Assembly: GCA_044508835.1 (NCBI GenBank)
Contig: JBIQHD010000006.1
Coordinates: 119,882 to 183,881 of the forward strand
Direction of reading: 5' to 3'
DNA: 64,000 nt
From: JAKFDI01 sp044508835
GTDB lineage: Bacteria > Pseudomonadota > Gammaproteobacteria > Burkholderiales > Burkholderiaceae_C
This document shows positions 1-8,112 of the stretch, in pieces (the first letter of the stretch is position 1; each line of letters begins with the position of its first letter). A program made the translations under genes and the position numbers. Below the pieces are notes generated by a model that did no database searches, had not been told where the DNA came from, and was given only the letters and a program-made list of their open reading frames with translations.

Positions 1-1062
1 GTCGAGCACCCGGGTCTGCAGCTGCGCCGCCACCACCTTGATGGCCGACACGTCGGTGCGCGCCGCCGCGTTGCCCTCGCGGTCCATGCGCCAGGCCGCG
101 CGCAGCACGAGCAGGCGCGCCTGGTCGATCTCCAGGCGGCTGGCGGCGATCCAGTCCTGCACGTTGGCGAAGTCGCCCACGCGCGCGCCGAAGGTCCGCC
201 GCTCGAGCGCGCGCTCGCACATCAGCTCGAGCGCCAGCTCGCACTGGCCGATGCTGCGCATGCAGTGGTGCACCCGCCCCGGCCCGAGCCGCGCCTGCGC
301 CAGCGCGAAGCCGGCGCCCGCCTCGCCGAGCAGGTGGTCCAGCGGCACGCGCGCGTCGCGGAAGACGAGCTCGCAATGGCCTTCCACCGCCTGGTGCGAC
401 ATCACCGGGATGTTGCGCTCCACCACCAGCCCCGGCGTGTCGATGGGCACCAGGAGGATCGAGTGGCGCCCGTGGCCGCGGGCGTCGTCCGGCGTGCCGT
501 CGCCGCTGCGCGCCATCACCACCACCAGCCGGCAGTTCGGGTGCGCCGCGCCGGTGATGAACCACTTGCGCCCGTTGAGCACCCAGGCGTCGCCGTCGCG
601 CGCCACGCGCGTCTCGATGTTGGTGGCGTCGGACGAGGCCACGTCGGGCTCGCTCATGGCGAAGCAGGAGCGGATCTCGCCGGCCAGCAGCGGGTCGAGC
701 CAGCGCTCGCGCTGCGCCGGCGTGGCGAAGCGCTGCAGCAGCTCGATGTTGCCGCTGTCGGGCGCGCTGCAGTTGAAGACCTCGGCGCTCCACGGCACGC
801 GGCCCATCATCTCGGCCAGCGGCGCGTAGTCGAGGTTGGACAGGCGCGTGCCCGGCTGGTCGTCGCGCAGCTCCGGCAGGAACAGGTTCCACAGGCCGAG
901 CGCGCGCGCCTGCTGCTTGAGCGGCTCGATCACGTCCAGCGGGTACACGCCGGCATCGGCCCAGCGCAGCCATTCGCGGTGCGAGGGCAGCACCAGGTCA
1001 TCGAGGAAGCGCTGCAGCGTCTCGCGCAGCGCGGCCGTGCGGGGAGAGAGGTCGAAATCCAT
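1..1062 (-). CDS. Acyl-CoA dehydrogenase, 3' end outside the window
   Basis: The reading frame is open from the ATG at 1062 to the window edge, giving 354 residues with no stop, so the C-terminus is missing. Visible family landmarks are an N-terminal helical region, the FCxMSEPDVASSDATNIxT stretch near residue 140 that contacts FAD and substrate, the NGRKWFITGA strand motif, and an FGxRxGDFANVQ segment near residue 315. These are typical of FAD-dependent acyl-CoA dehydrogenases, which make an enoyl-CoA and pass electrons to electron transfer flavoprotein. The sequence most resembles the ACAD10/11-like branch, but chain-length preference cannot be read. An AGGA ribosome site lies just upstream of the start. 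It is divergent from the VOC protein and the CoA transferase, which fits an acyl-CoA catabolic neighbourhood. The catalytic base region is probably beyond the edge. Confidence 0.93.
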   Translation of the reverse strand, partial: MDFDLSPRTAALRETLQRFLDDLVLPSHREWLRWADAGVYPLDVIEPLKQQARALGLWNLFLPELRDDQPGTRLSNLDYAPLAEMMGRVPWSAEVFNCSAPDSGNIELLQRFATPAQRERWLDPLLAGEIRSCFAMSEPDVASSDATNIETRVARDGDAWVLNGRKWFITGAAHPNCRLVVVMARSGDGTPDDARGHGRHSILLVPIDTPGLVVERNIPVMSHQAVEGHCELVFRDARVPLDHLLGEAGAGFALAQARLGPGRVHHCMRSIGQCELALELMCERALERRTFGARVGDFANVQDWIAASRLEIDQARLLVLRAAWRMDREGNAAARTDVSAIKVVAAQLQTRVLD

Positions 1063-1229
1063 GGCGGGTCCTGGAGGGCTGCGGCCATTCTGGAAGGCCG
1101 TGCGCGCGCCCGGCTGTCGCAGCAGCGACCCCGCGGCCCGGCCGGCTTGCGCCAAGTCAATCAATCGTCAGGGAAAGGGTTTCGGGGCCGGTGCCAGACT
1201 GGCCGGCCTCCCATCAGCGAACGAGTCCC

Positions 1230-1616
1230 ATGCCCGTCTCCTACAAGCCCGAGGGCTACACGAGCGTCGCGCCCTATCTCGTCGTGGACGGCGCGGTGCG
1301 CACGATCAATTTCCTGGTGCGCGTGTTCGACGCCACCGAGCTGCGCCGCTATCCCACGCCGGACGGCCGCATCCGCCATGCCGAGGTGCGCATCGGCGAC
1401 ACCGTGGTGATGGTGGCCGACGGCAACGCCGGCTGGCCGCCGATCGGCGCGCACGTGCACGTGTACGTGCCCGACGTCGACGCCGCCTACGAACGCGCGC
1501 TCGCCGCCGGCGCCATGTCGGTGCAGGCGCCGGTGAAGAAGGACGACGCCGACCGGCGCGGCGGCGTGAAGGACGCCGGCGGCACCACGTGGTGGATCGC
1601 GACGCAGGTGGCCTGA
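1230..1616 (+). CDS. VOC (glyoxalase/bleomycin-resistance fold) family protein
   Basis: 128 residues. The order of a PhnB/VOC-like single-chain protein is visible: PYLVVDGAVRTINFLVRVFDA at the N-terminus, RIRHAEVRIGDTVVMVAD in the middle, VHVYVPDVDAAYERALAAGA, and a C-terminal GGVKDAGGTTWWIAT strand. This is the paired beta-alpha-beta-beta-beta layout of the vicinal oxygen chelate fold. Members include glyoxalases, dioxygenases, isomerases and drug-binding proteins, and the substrate cannot be inferred here. I chose the ATG at 1230 because family homology begins a few residues later; an in-frame ATG at 1191 would add 13 residues unlike the family. It lies 73 bases before the CoA transferase on the same strand, so co-transcription is possible. 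Confidence 0.85.
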   Translation: MPVSYKPEGYTSVAPYLVVDGAVRTINFLVRVFDATELRRYPTPDGRIRHAEVRIGDTVVMVADGNAGWPPIGAHVHVYVPDVDAAYERALAAGAMSVQAPVKKDDADRRGGVKDAGGTTWWIATQVA

Positions 1617-1689
1617 GCGGCCCGCCCCCGGGGCGCGCCCCGGCGCCGGCGTGGTATGAAGCCACCCGACGCGACATCCGGGCCGCCCC

Positions 1690-3165
1690 ATGACCCTGCC
1701 CCCCGACGACAGCGCCTCCCCCGCCGCCGCGCCGGTGCGCGCGCACGACGCGCTCGCGGCGCTGTGGCGCGCTGCGCAGCTGCCGCCCGAGGCGCTGCAG
1801 GCGATCGACCTGCCCGGCGCGGAGCCGGTGCTGCCCTCGTCCTTCGCCGTGGCCACCGCGGCGCAGGCCAGCCTCGGCGCGGCGGCGCTGGCGGCGGCCG
1901 AGCTCTGGCACCGCCGCACCGGCGAGCGCCAGCGCGTGCGGGTCGACGCGGTGCACGCGGCGCTGGACAGCTGCGGCTGGTTCACCCTCGACGGCCGGGC
2001 GCCGGTGGTGTGGGACAAGCTCTCCGGCCTCTACCCCTGCGGCGCCGACGCCGGCATGCCGGGCTGGATGCGCATCCACGCCAACTTCGCCCACCACCGC
2101 GACGGCGCCCTGCGCCTGCTCGGCTGCGAGCCGGGCGACGCCACCGGGCGCGAGGCGGTGGCGCAGGCCCTGCGCGCCTGGCGCGCCGAGGACTTCGAGG
2201 CCGCGGCCGCCGAGGCCGGGCTGGTGGTGGCCGCGGCGCGCGACTTCGCCGCCTGGGACCGGCATCCGCAGGGCATCGCGCTGGCCGACGCGCCGCCCGT
2301 GCGCATCGAGCGCATCGCCGACGCCGGGCCCGCCGCGCCGCTGCCCTGGCCGCCCCTCGCCGCGGACGGGCCGCCGCTCGCCGGCCTGCGCGTGCTCGAC
2401 CTCACGCGCATCCTCGCCGGCCCGGTGGCCGGCCGCACGCTGGCCGCCTACGGCGCCGAGGTGATGCTGGTGAACTCGCCGCACCTGCCCAACATCGAGG
2501 CCATCGCCGACACCAGCCGCGGCAAGCTCTCGGCCCACGTCGACCTGAAGACCGGCGCCGGGCGCGAGACGCTGCGCGCGCTGCTCGCGGGCAGCCACGT
2601 CTTCCTGCAGGGCTACCGGCCCGGCGGCCTGCGCGCGCTGGGCTTCGGCCCCGCGGATGCGGCGCGGCTGCGGCCGGGCATCGTCTGCGTGTCGCTGTCG
2701 GCCTACGGCCCGCAAGGCCCGTGGGCGGCGCGGCGCGGCTTCGATTCGCTGGTGCAGACGGCCACCGGCTTCAACCTCGCCGAGGCCGCGGCCCGCGGCG
2801 CGGACCAGCCGCAGGCGATGCCGATGCAGATCCTCGACTACGCCGCCGGCTACCTGCTGGCCTTCGGCGCGCAGGCGGCGCTGCTGCGCCAGGCCGCCGA
2901 GGGCGGCAGCTGGCACGTGCAGGTGTCGCTGGCCGGCGTGGGCCGCTGGCTGCGCGGCCTGGGCCGCGTGCCGCAGGGCTTCGGCGCGCAGCGGCCGCCG
3001 TTCGAGCCCTACCTGGAAGCGGGCGACAGCGGCTTCGGGCGGCTGGTGGCGCTGCGGCATGCGGCGCAGTTCTCGCGCACGCCGGCGCGGTGGCGGCGGC
3101 CGTCGATGCCGCCGGGCACGCACGCCGCGGCATGGCCGGCGGCGCCGGATCGCGCCTCGGCATAG
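1690..3165 (+). CDS. Family III (CaiB/BaiF) CoA transferase with permuted-looking domain order
   Basis: 491 residues. The second half (about residues 230-440) carries the canonical start of a family III CoA transferase: LAGLRVLDLTRILAGPVAGR, a YGAEVMLVNSP strand, LKTGAGRETLRALL, GYRPGGLRALGFGP, VSLSAYGPQGPWAARRGFD, and an ILDYAAGYLLAFGA stretch whose Asp383 matches the catalytic aspartate position. The first 200 residues are not a normal N-terminus: they contain ASLGAAALAAAELWHRRTGERQRVRVDAVHAALD, then an SGLYPC segment and ending with DRHPQGIAL, which resemble the C-terminal half of the same family. The protein therefore looks like a partial C-domain followed by an N-domain. The role is presumably CoA transfer between carboxylates, next to acyl-CoA dehydrogenase; the substrate is unknown. 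Confidence 0.85.
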   Translation: MTLPPDDSASPAAAPVRAHDALAALWRAAQLPPEALQAIDLPGAEPVLPSSFAVATAAQASLGAAALAAAELWHRRTGERQRVRVDAVHAALDSCGWFTLDGRAPVVWDKLSGLYPCGADAGMPGWMRIHANFAHHRDGALRLLGCEPGDATGREAVAQALRAWRAEDFEAAAAEAGLVVAAARDFAAWDRHPQGIALADAPPVRIERIADAGPAAPLPWPPLAADGPPLAGLRVLDLTRILAGPVAGRTLAAYGAEVMLVNSPHLPNIEAIADTSRGKLSAHVDLKTGAGRETLRALLAGSHVFLQGYRPGGLRALGFGPADAARLRPGIVCVSLSAYGPQGPWAARRGFDSLVQTATGFNLAEAAARGADQPQAMPMQILDYAAGYLLAFGAQAALLRQAAEGGSWHVQVSLAGVGRWLRGLGRVPQGFGAQRPPFEPYLEAGDSGFGRLVALRHAAQFSRTPARWRRPSMPPGTHAAAWPAAPDRASA

Positions 3166-3221
3166 CACCGCCGCACCCACGCGGCGGCCGCTGGGCGCCG
3201 CGGTGCTTCGCTTCGAGGGGC

Positions 3222-3265
3222 TTGACATCGGGCAAGGATCGCCTAGATTTAAACGACCGTTTAAA
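3222..3265 (+). promoter_or_regulatory. sigma-70-like promoter with TetR-type operator
   Basis: A consensus TTGACA at 3222-3227 is followed after 16 bases by TAGATT (3244-3249). An 18-base near-perfect palindrome, TTTAAACGACCGTTTAAA (3248-3265), overlaps the -10 end and the expected transcription start. Only the central two bases break the symmetry. The TetR gene starts 24 bases later, so negative autoregulation of the TetR/hydrolase operon is the simplest reading. The AT-rich arms stand out sharply in this GC-rich region. Confidence 0.75.
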
Positions 3266-3288
3266 CCACTCGGTCAACCCGATCCGCC

Positions 3289-3987
3289 ATGGCGTCGACA
3301 TCCCCGGCCCGCAGCCTGCCCTCGCCCTCGCGCCTGAACGGCGACGAGCCGACCCGCACGCGCCAGCGCATCCTGGACGCGGCCTTCCGCCGCCTGGTGT
3401 CCGACGGCTACGCGGCGCTGAGCGTGCGCGAGATCGCCAGGGATGCGGGCGTGAACCACGCGCTGATCAACTACCACTTCGGCAGCAAGGACCAGCTGGT
3501 GATCGACGTGCTGGACACGGTGAACCAGCGCCTGCTGGCGCGCCAGGCCTCGATGTACTGCGGCGGCGGCGGCTTCGCGCAGAAGTGGGCGAACGCGCGG
3601 CGCTTCTACCAGGACGACCTCGAGTCCGGCTTCGTGCGGCTGCAGGCCGAGCTGTGGGCCGCCAGCCTCTCCAACACCGGGCTGCGCGAGAAGTTCCTGC
3701 CGCGGCTGCTGGCCTGGAAGCAGCTGGTGCTCGGGGCCGTGCGCGAGGCCCTGGCCGCGCTGCAGGCCGCCGGCGTGGCATTGCCGCCGCCGTTCACCCC
3801 GGAGGTCATCGCCTGCTGGATCTCCGAGTTCTGGCTCGGCATGGAGTTCGCCGACCTGCTGGACGTGAAGCAGGAGCAGGCCCAGCGCCGCGCCGCGCTG
3901 GACGCCGTGCAGCAGCTGCTGGAATCGCTGGACGCCCGCGTCGCGCAGGCGGCCGATCCTCCCGCCCGCCGAAGGAGCCGTCGATGA
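3289..3987 (+). CDS. TetR/AcrR family transcriptional regulator
   Basis: 232 residues. The N-terminal DNA-binding domain is clear (about residues 24-70): RQRILDAAFRRLVSDGYAALSVREIARDAGVNHALINYHFGSKDQL, the standard TetR helix-turn-helix ending in YHFGSKDQL. The rest is an all-helical ligand domain; a C-terminal segment ELWAAS...LLAWKQLVLGAVREAL resembles the BetI-like tetR_C_6 type. A promoter and an 18-base palindrome sit immediately upstream, suggesting autorepression. Its stop codon overlaps the start of the downstream hydrolase fusion (ATGA at 3984-3987), so the regulator and its likely target are translationally coupled. The inducer is unknown. Confidence 0.93.
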   Translation: MASTSPARSLPSPSRLNGDEPTRTRQRILDAAFRRLVSDGYAALSVREIARDAGVNHALINYHFGSKDQLVIDVLDTVNQRLLARQASMYCGGGGFAQKWANARRFYQDDLESGFVRLQAELWAASLSNTGLREKFLPRLLAWKQLVLGAVREALAALQAAGVALPPPFTPEVIACWISEFWLGMEFADLLDVKQEQAQRRAALDAVQQLLESLDARVAQAADPPARRRSRR

Positions 3988-6152
3988 ACACGACCGGTCG
4001 CCCCGAACGCCTCGATCGCCTCGCCGGCCCGCTGCCCGAGCCGGGCACGGCGCCGAATCCCGGCGCCTCGCCCTACGACACCGTGCAGCCCGCGCGGCAG
4101 GGCTTCGTCGAGCGCGACGGCGTGAAGCTGTGGTACGCGGTGTGGGGCGACGGCGGGCCGTGGATCGCCTTCGCGCCGTCGTTCCAGATCGTGCACAGCC
4201 AGATGCTCAAGGCCACGGTGCCGTACCTGTCGCGGCACTTCCGCGTCGTCACCACCGACCCCCGCGGCAACGGCCGCTCCGACCGGCCGATGGGGCAGGA
4301 CGCCTACAGCTTCGAGCACTTCCACGCCGACTTCGTGGCCGTGCTGGACGCGGTGGGCGCCGCGCGCGTCGCCCTGGTCGGCATCTCGGCCGGGGCGATG
4401 ACCGCGCTGCGGGTGGCGGCCGAGCAGCCGCAGCGCGTGACGCATCTCGTCGCCGCCGGCGGCTTCGCCGAGTCGCTGCCGCCCGGCGACGAGAAGATCG
4501 CGCAGCGCCTGAGGCGGGAGGGCGAGCTGCTGCGCAGCGACTGGCCGGCCTACGTCGACTGGTTCATGGGCACCATCTTCAGCGAGCCGCATTCGACCAA
4601 GCCCTATGAGGACGGCGCGCACTACGCCTTCGCCACCAACGCCGAATGGCTCGGCTGGTGCCGCAACGCCTGGCGGGGCCTCGACGTGCGCGCGCTGGCG
4701 CGCCGCGTCGCCTGCCCCACGCTCGTGATCCACGGCGACCGGGACGCGCGCGTGCCCCATGCCAAGGGCGAGGCGATCCATGCGCTGGTGCCCGGCGCAA
4801 AGCTGCTGACCATCGGCGGCGGCGGCCACGTCACGGCGGTGCGCGACCCGGTGGCGTTCAACCGCGCGCTGCGCGGGTTCGTCGAGGGCGCACCGGAACG
4901 GCGCCGCTGGACGCGGGCCATGGCGCGCCCGCGCCGCGCGCTGTTCATCTCCAGCCCCATCGGCCTCGGCCACGTGCAGCGCGACCTGGCCATCGCGCAG
5001 GCGCTGCGCAAGCTGCAGCCGGACCTCGCGATCGACTGGTTCACCGTCGATCCGGCAGCGCGCTATCTCGAGCGCGAGGGCGAGCGGCTGCACCCCATCA
5101 CGCAGCGCCTGGCGAACGAGAGCCGCCACTTCGAGCAGGTGGCCGGCGAGCACGACCTGTCGGCCTTCTTCGCGCTGCGCACGATGGACGAGATCATGAG
5201 CCACAACTTCATGACCTTCGTCGACCTGATGGAGGCCGAGCACTACGACCTCGTCATCGGCGACGAGGCCTGGGACGTGGACTACTACATCCACGAGAAC
5301 CCGGAACTCAAGCGCCAGCCCTTCGTCTTTCTCACCGATTTCGTCGGCTGCCTGCCGATGGAGGAAGGCAACGCGCGCGAGGCCGCGCTGTGCGCCGACC
5401 GCAATGCCGACGACATCGAGCATGTGGCGCGCTACCCCTACCTGCGCGATGCGGCCATCTTCGTCGGCAACCGCGAGGACGTGACCGAGCAGCCCTTCGG
5501 CCCCGGCCTGCCGGGCATCCGCGAGTGGACCGACCGCAACTTCTGCTACTGCGGCTACTGCCTGCCTTTCGACCCGCGTGCGCTGGCCGACACCGAACGC
5601 CTGCGCGCGAAGCTCGGCTACCGAAGCGACGAGAAGGTGGCCATCGCGGCGGTGGGCGGCACCGCCACCGGCCGCCACCTGCTGCAGCGCATCGCCGCGG
5701 CGTTCCCGCGCATGAAGCGCGAGATGCCCGAGCTGCGCCTCATCCTCGTGACCGGGCCGCGACTGTCGACCGACGAATTCGAGCCGCAACCCGGGCTGGA
5801 ACTGCGGCCCTACGTGCACAAGCTGTACGAGCACCTGGCCTGCTGCGACCTCGCGCTGGTGCAGGGCGGGCTGTCGACCACGATGGAACTGGTGGCCACG
5901 CGCCGGCCCTTCCTGAGCTTTCCGCTGCAGCGCCATTTCGAGCAATGCGTGCATGTGAGACAGCGCCTGGCCAACTACGCCGCCGACCGCTCGATGGACT
6001 ATGCGGCGACGCTCGATCCGGACCTGCTGGCCCAGCGCGCGCTGGCTGCGATGCACGAACCCGTGCGCTACCGACCGGTGGAAACCGACGGCGCGGCGCG
6101 GGCGGCCCTGCGCATCGCGCAGGTGCTGGACAACCGGTGGTGGGCGCGATGA
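3984..6152 (+). CDS. Fusion protein: alpha/beta hydrolase + GT-B glycosyltransferase-like domain
   Basis: 722 residues from an ATG that overlaps the TetR stop, with GAAGGAG at 3971-3977 as ribosome site. Residues about 40-310 are an alpha/beta hydrolase: FRVVTTDPRGNGRSDRP, nucleophile elbow VGISAGAM (Ser135), HGDRDARVP (likely acid Asp254) and GGGHVT (His282). Residues about 314-720 look like a GT-B glycosyltransferase of the MurG/UGT type: LFISSPIGLGHVQRDLAIA at the N-side and LALVQGGLSTTMELVATRRPFL with FPLQRHFEQ near the C-end, the nucleotide-sugar binding region. No stop separates the halves; an internal ATG at 4920 could give a separate transferase, but I see no good ribosome site there. 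Both activities are inferred from motifs; the substrate is unknown. Joint hydrolysis and glycosyl transfer on one small molecule would fit detoxification controlled by the adjacent TetR. Confidence 0.85.
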   Translation: MNTTGRPERLDRLAGPLPEPGTAPNPGASPYDTVQPARQGFVERDGVKLWYAVWGDGGPWIAFAPSFQIVHSQMLKATVPYLSRHFRVVTTDPRGNGRSDRPMGQDAYSFEHFHADFVAVLDAVGAARVALVGISAGAMTALRVAAEQPQRVTHLVAAGGFAESLPPGDEKIAQRLRREGELLRSDWPAYVDWFMGTIFSEPHSTKPYEDGAHYAFATNAEWLGWCRNAWRGLDVRALARRVACPTLVIHGDRDARVPHAKGEAIHALVPGAKLLTIGGGGHVTAVRDPVAFNRALRGFVEGAPERRRWTRAMARPRRALFISSPIGLGHVQRDLAIAQALRKLQPDLAIDWFTVDPAARYLEREGERLHPITQRLANESRHFEQVAGEHDLSAFFALRTMDEIMSHNFMTFVDLMEAEHYDLVIGDEAWDVDYYIHENPELKRQPFVFLTDFVGCLPMEEGNAREAALCADRNADDIEHVARYPYLRDAAIFVGNREDVTEQPFGPGLPGIREWTDRNFCYCGYCLPFDPRALADTERLRAKLGYRSDEKVAIAAVGGTATGRHLLQRIAAAFPRMKREMPELRLILVTGPRLSTDEFEPQPGLELRPYVHKLYEHLACCDLALVQGGLSTTMELVATRRPFLSFPLQRHFEQCVHVRQRLANYAADRSMDYAATLDPDLLAQRALAAMHEPVRYRPVETDGAARAALRIAQVLDNRWWAR

Positions 6153-6314
6153 TGAGGTCCATCTGCCTCTGCCGCCCGCACACCCCGCCGGGCTGCGAAG
6201 TGCCCTAGCGCGCACAAACCGCCGCTTCCTCGCTTCTTCCTTTCAATCGACCTGTTGCTGCGAGACGGGCCGTGGGTCCGCTCGTCCTCGGGTTTCCGCT
6301 CCGGGAGATTCATC

Positions 6315-7073
6315 ATGGCCATCGTCACGACGCTCTATGGATTGATCGTCTACCTCTTCTTCCTTGCCACCTTCGTCTACGCCATCGGCTTCGTCGGCAA
6401 CCTGCCGCTGCTGCCCAAGACCATCGACAGCGGCGCCGCCGCACCGCTTGCCGAAACGCTGGCGGTGAACCTCGCCCTGCTCGGCCTCTTCGCCGTGCAG
6501 CACAGCGTGATGGCGCGACGCGGCTTCAAGCGCTGGTGGACGAAGGTGATTCCCGAGCCGATGGAGCGCAGCACCTACGTGCTCGCGGCCACCGCCGCGC
6601 TCGCGCTGCTGCTGTGGCAATGGCGGCCGCTGGCCGAGCCGGTGATCTGGTCGGTGGACGACCCCGCCGGCCGCCTCGTGCTGCACGCCGTGTTCTGGCT
6701 GGGGTGGGGCGTGCTGCTCATCAGCACCTTCCTCATCAACCACTTCGAGCTGTTCGGCCTGCGCCAGGTGTGGGCGAACCTGCGCGGCCAGGCGCTGCCG
6801 GCACCGCAGTTCCGCACGCCGCTGTTCTACCGCCACGTGCGCCACCCCATCTACCTCGGCTTCGTGCTCGCCTTCTGGGCCACGCCGCACATGACCGCCG
6901 GCCACCTGCTGTTCGCTGCGGCCTGCACCGGCTACATCCTGATCGGCATCTGGTTCGAGGAACGCGACCTCGTGGCGCACTACGGCGAGCGCTACCGCGT
7001 GTATCGCGAGCAGGTAGGGATGCTGCTGCCGAAGTTCGGTGGGCGGGATCGGCATGGGCCGGCACAACGCTGA
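6315..7073 (+). CDS. mddA: NnrU/isoprenylcysteine methyltransferase-like membrane protein, probable methanethiol S-methyltransferase
   Basis: 252 residues with five or so membrane segments. The sequence has the MddA-like features FAVQHSVMARRGFKRWWTKV (about residue 60), PEPMERSTYVL, WQWRPLAEPVIW, a middle ELFGLRQVW stretch, and the C-terminal FYRHVRHPIYLGFVLAFWATP and EERDLVAHYGERYRVYREQV motifs shared by the wider NnrU/ICMT methyltransferase family that bind S-adenosylmethionine. MddA enzymes convert methanethiol to dimethyl sulfide at the inner membrane. I chose the ATG at 6315, which has a GGGAGA site 6 bases upstream; an upstream in-frame ATG at 6255 adds residues unlike the family. The assignment to MddA rather than another NnrU-type methyltransferase is likely but not certain. 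Confidence 0.8.
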   Translation: MAIVTTLYGLIVYLFFLATFVYAIGFVGNLPLLPKTIDSGAAAPLAETLAVNLALLGLFAVQHSVMARRGFKRWWTKVIPEPMERSTYVLAATAALALLLWQWRPLAEPVIWSVDDPAGRLVLHAVFWLGWGVLLISTFLINHFELFGLRQVWANLRGQALPAPQFRTPLFYRHVRHPIYLGFVLAFWATPHMTAGHLLFAAACTGYILIGIWFEERDLVAHYGERYRVYREQVGMLLPKFGGRDRHGPAQR

Positions 7074-7097
7074 CAGCGCGGCGGCGGGCACCGGCCG

Positions 7098-8078
7098 TCA
7101 CTGCACGCGCTTGGTGCCCGGCAGCTCGCCAAAGCGCTCGCGATAGACCTTCGCGAACTGACCCGGATTCGAGAACCCCCACTTCAGCGCGACATCGGCC
7201 ACGCGCGGGCGGTTGCCAAGGCGGCCCAGTTCGCGCCGGGCCGCGTCGAGCCTTCGCTCGCGCAGCCAGCGCATCGGCGAGATGCCCATGTGCCGCGCGA
7301 AGCCCAACTCAAGCGCCCGCACGCCGACCGATGCGGCGCGGGCCACGTCGGCCACCGTGATGTGCTCGCACAGATGCGCGTCGATGTACTCGCAGGCGCG
7401 CCGCACCGCGCGCGGCACGAGCGTCGGCCGCTCGAGGTGGCGCAGCAGCGAATGCGGCCACACCGAGAGCAGCTCCATCGCGAACATGTGCTGCCACGCC
7501 TGCTGCAGCGCGGCCGTGACCGCGCGCGAGCCGCCGTCGGCCGTGTACATCAGCTCGACGATGCCGCGCAGCCGCTCGGCCTGCGTGCTGTCGGGCGCCA
7601 TCCGCGTGTCGAACGTCGGCGGGCGGTCAGGCCGCTCGCCCAGCAGGCTGCACACCGCGTCGTCCATCGTGCCGCGCGGCACGAAGGTGTTGCGCATCTT
7701 CGTGTGGCGCGCCATGTCGATACGGCCGCACCACTCCGGCGGGTACATGATCAGGTCGCCGCTGACGAAGCGGTGCAGGTCCGAGGCGCCTTCGTGTCCG
7801 AGCGTGTGCGTGATGACCCAGCCCGGGCGCTCCTCGTCGACATCGGCGCTGGTGTCCACGCCGTACTCCAGCTGCCCGACGATCAGTGAGCCGCAGCGCT
7901 GCGCCTGCAACCGCGCCATGTGCCGCGGCCCGCCGCTCGAGATGATGCGGTGATGCCCGAACAGCCGGTTGATCGTGTCGACGAACTGGTCCATGTCGGC
8001 CGTCTCGACGACGAGCCGATCGGGCGGCGGCGCTGCCGGTGGCGCGCCGCCATGCCGCGACGGTGTGCGCTGCATCAT
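7098..8078 (-). CDS. AraC family transcriptional regulator
   Basis: 326 residues. The C-terminal 100 residues hold two helix-turn-helix motifs: ITVADVARAASVGVRALELGFARHMGISPMRWLRERRLDAARREL and VADVALKWGFSNPGQFAKVYRERFGELPG, the classic AraC/XylS pair. The N-terminal 200 residues look like the AraC_binding_2 (activator) domain seen in FeaR/OxyR-like aromatic or amine regulators. It follows the lipase-like lipoprotein on the same strand with a 34-base gap, so the two may be one transcript. ATG at 8078 or the adjacent ATG at 8075 could be used. The ligand is not readable. Confidence 0.92.
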   Translation of the reverse strand: MMQRTPSRHGGAPPAAPPPDRLVVETADMDQFVDTINRLFGHHRIISSGGPRHMARLQAQRCGSLIVGQLEYGVDTSADVDEERPGWVITHTLGHEGASDLHRFVSGDLIMYPPEWCGRIDMARHTKMRNTFVPRGTMDDAVCSLLGERPDRPPTFDTRMAPDSTQAERLRGIVELMYTADGGSRAVTAALQQAWQHMFAMELLSVWPHSLLRHLERPTLVPRAVRRACEYIDAHLCEHITVADVARAASVGVRALELGFARHMGISPMRWLRERRLDAARRELGRLGNRPRVADVALKWGFSNPGQFAKVYRERFGELPGTKRVQ

Positions 8079-8112
8079 GGCTGTTCGGGGTGCGCTGCGA
8101 CTTTAGAAGCGC

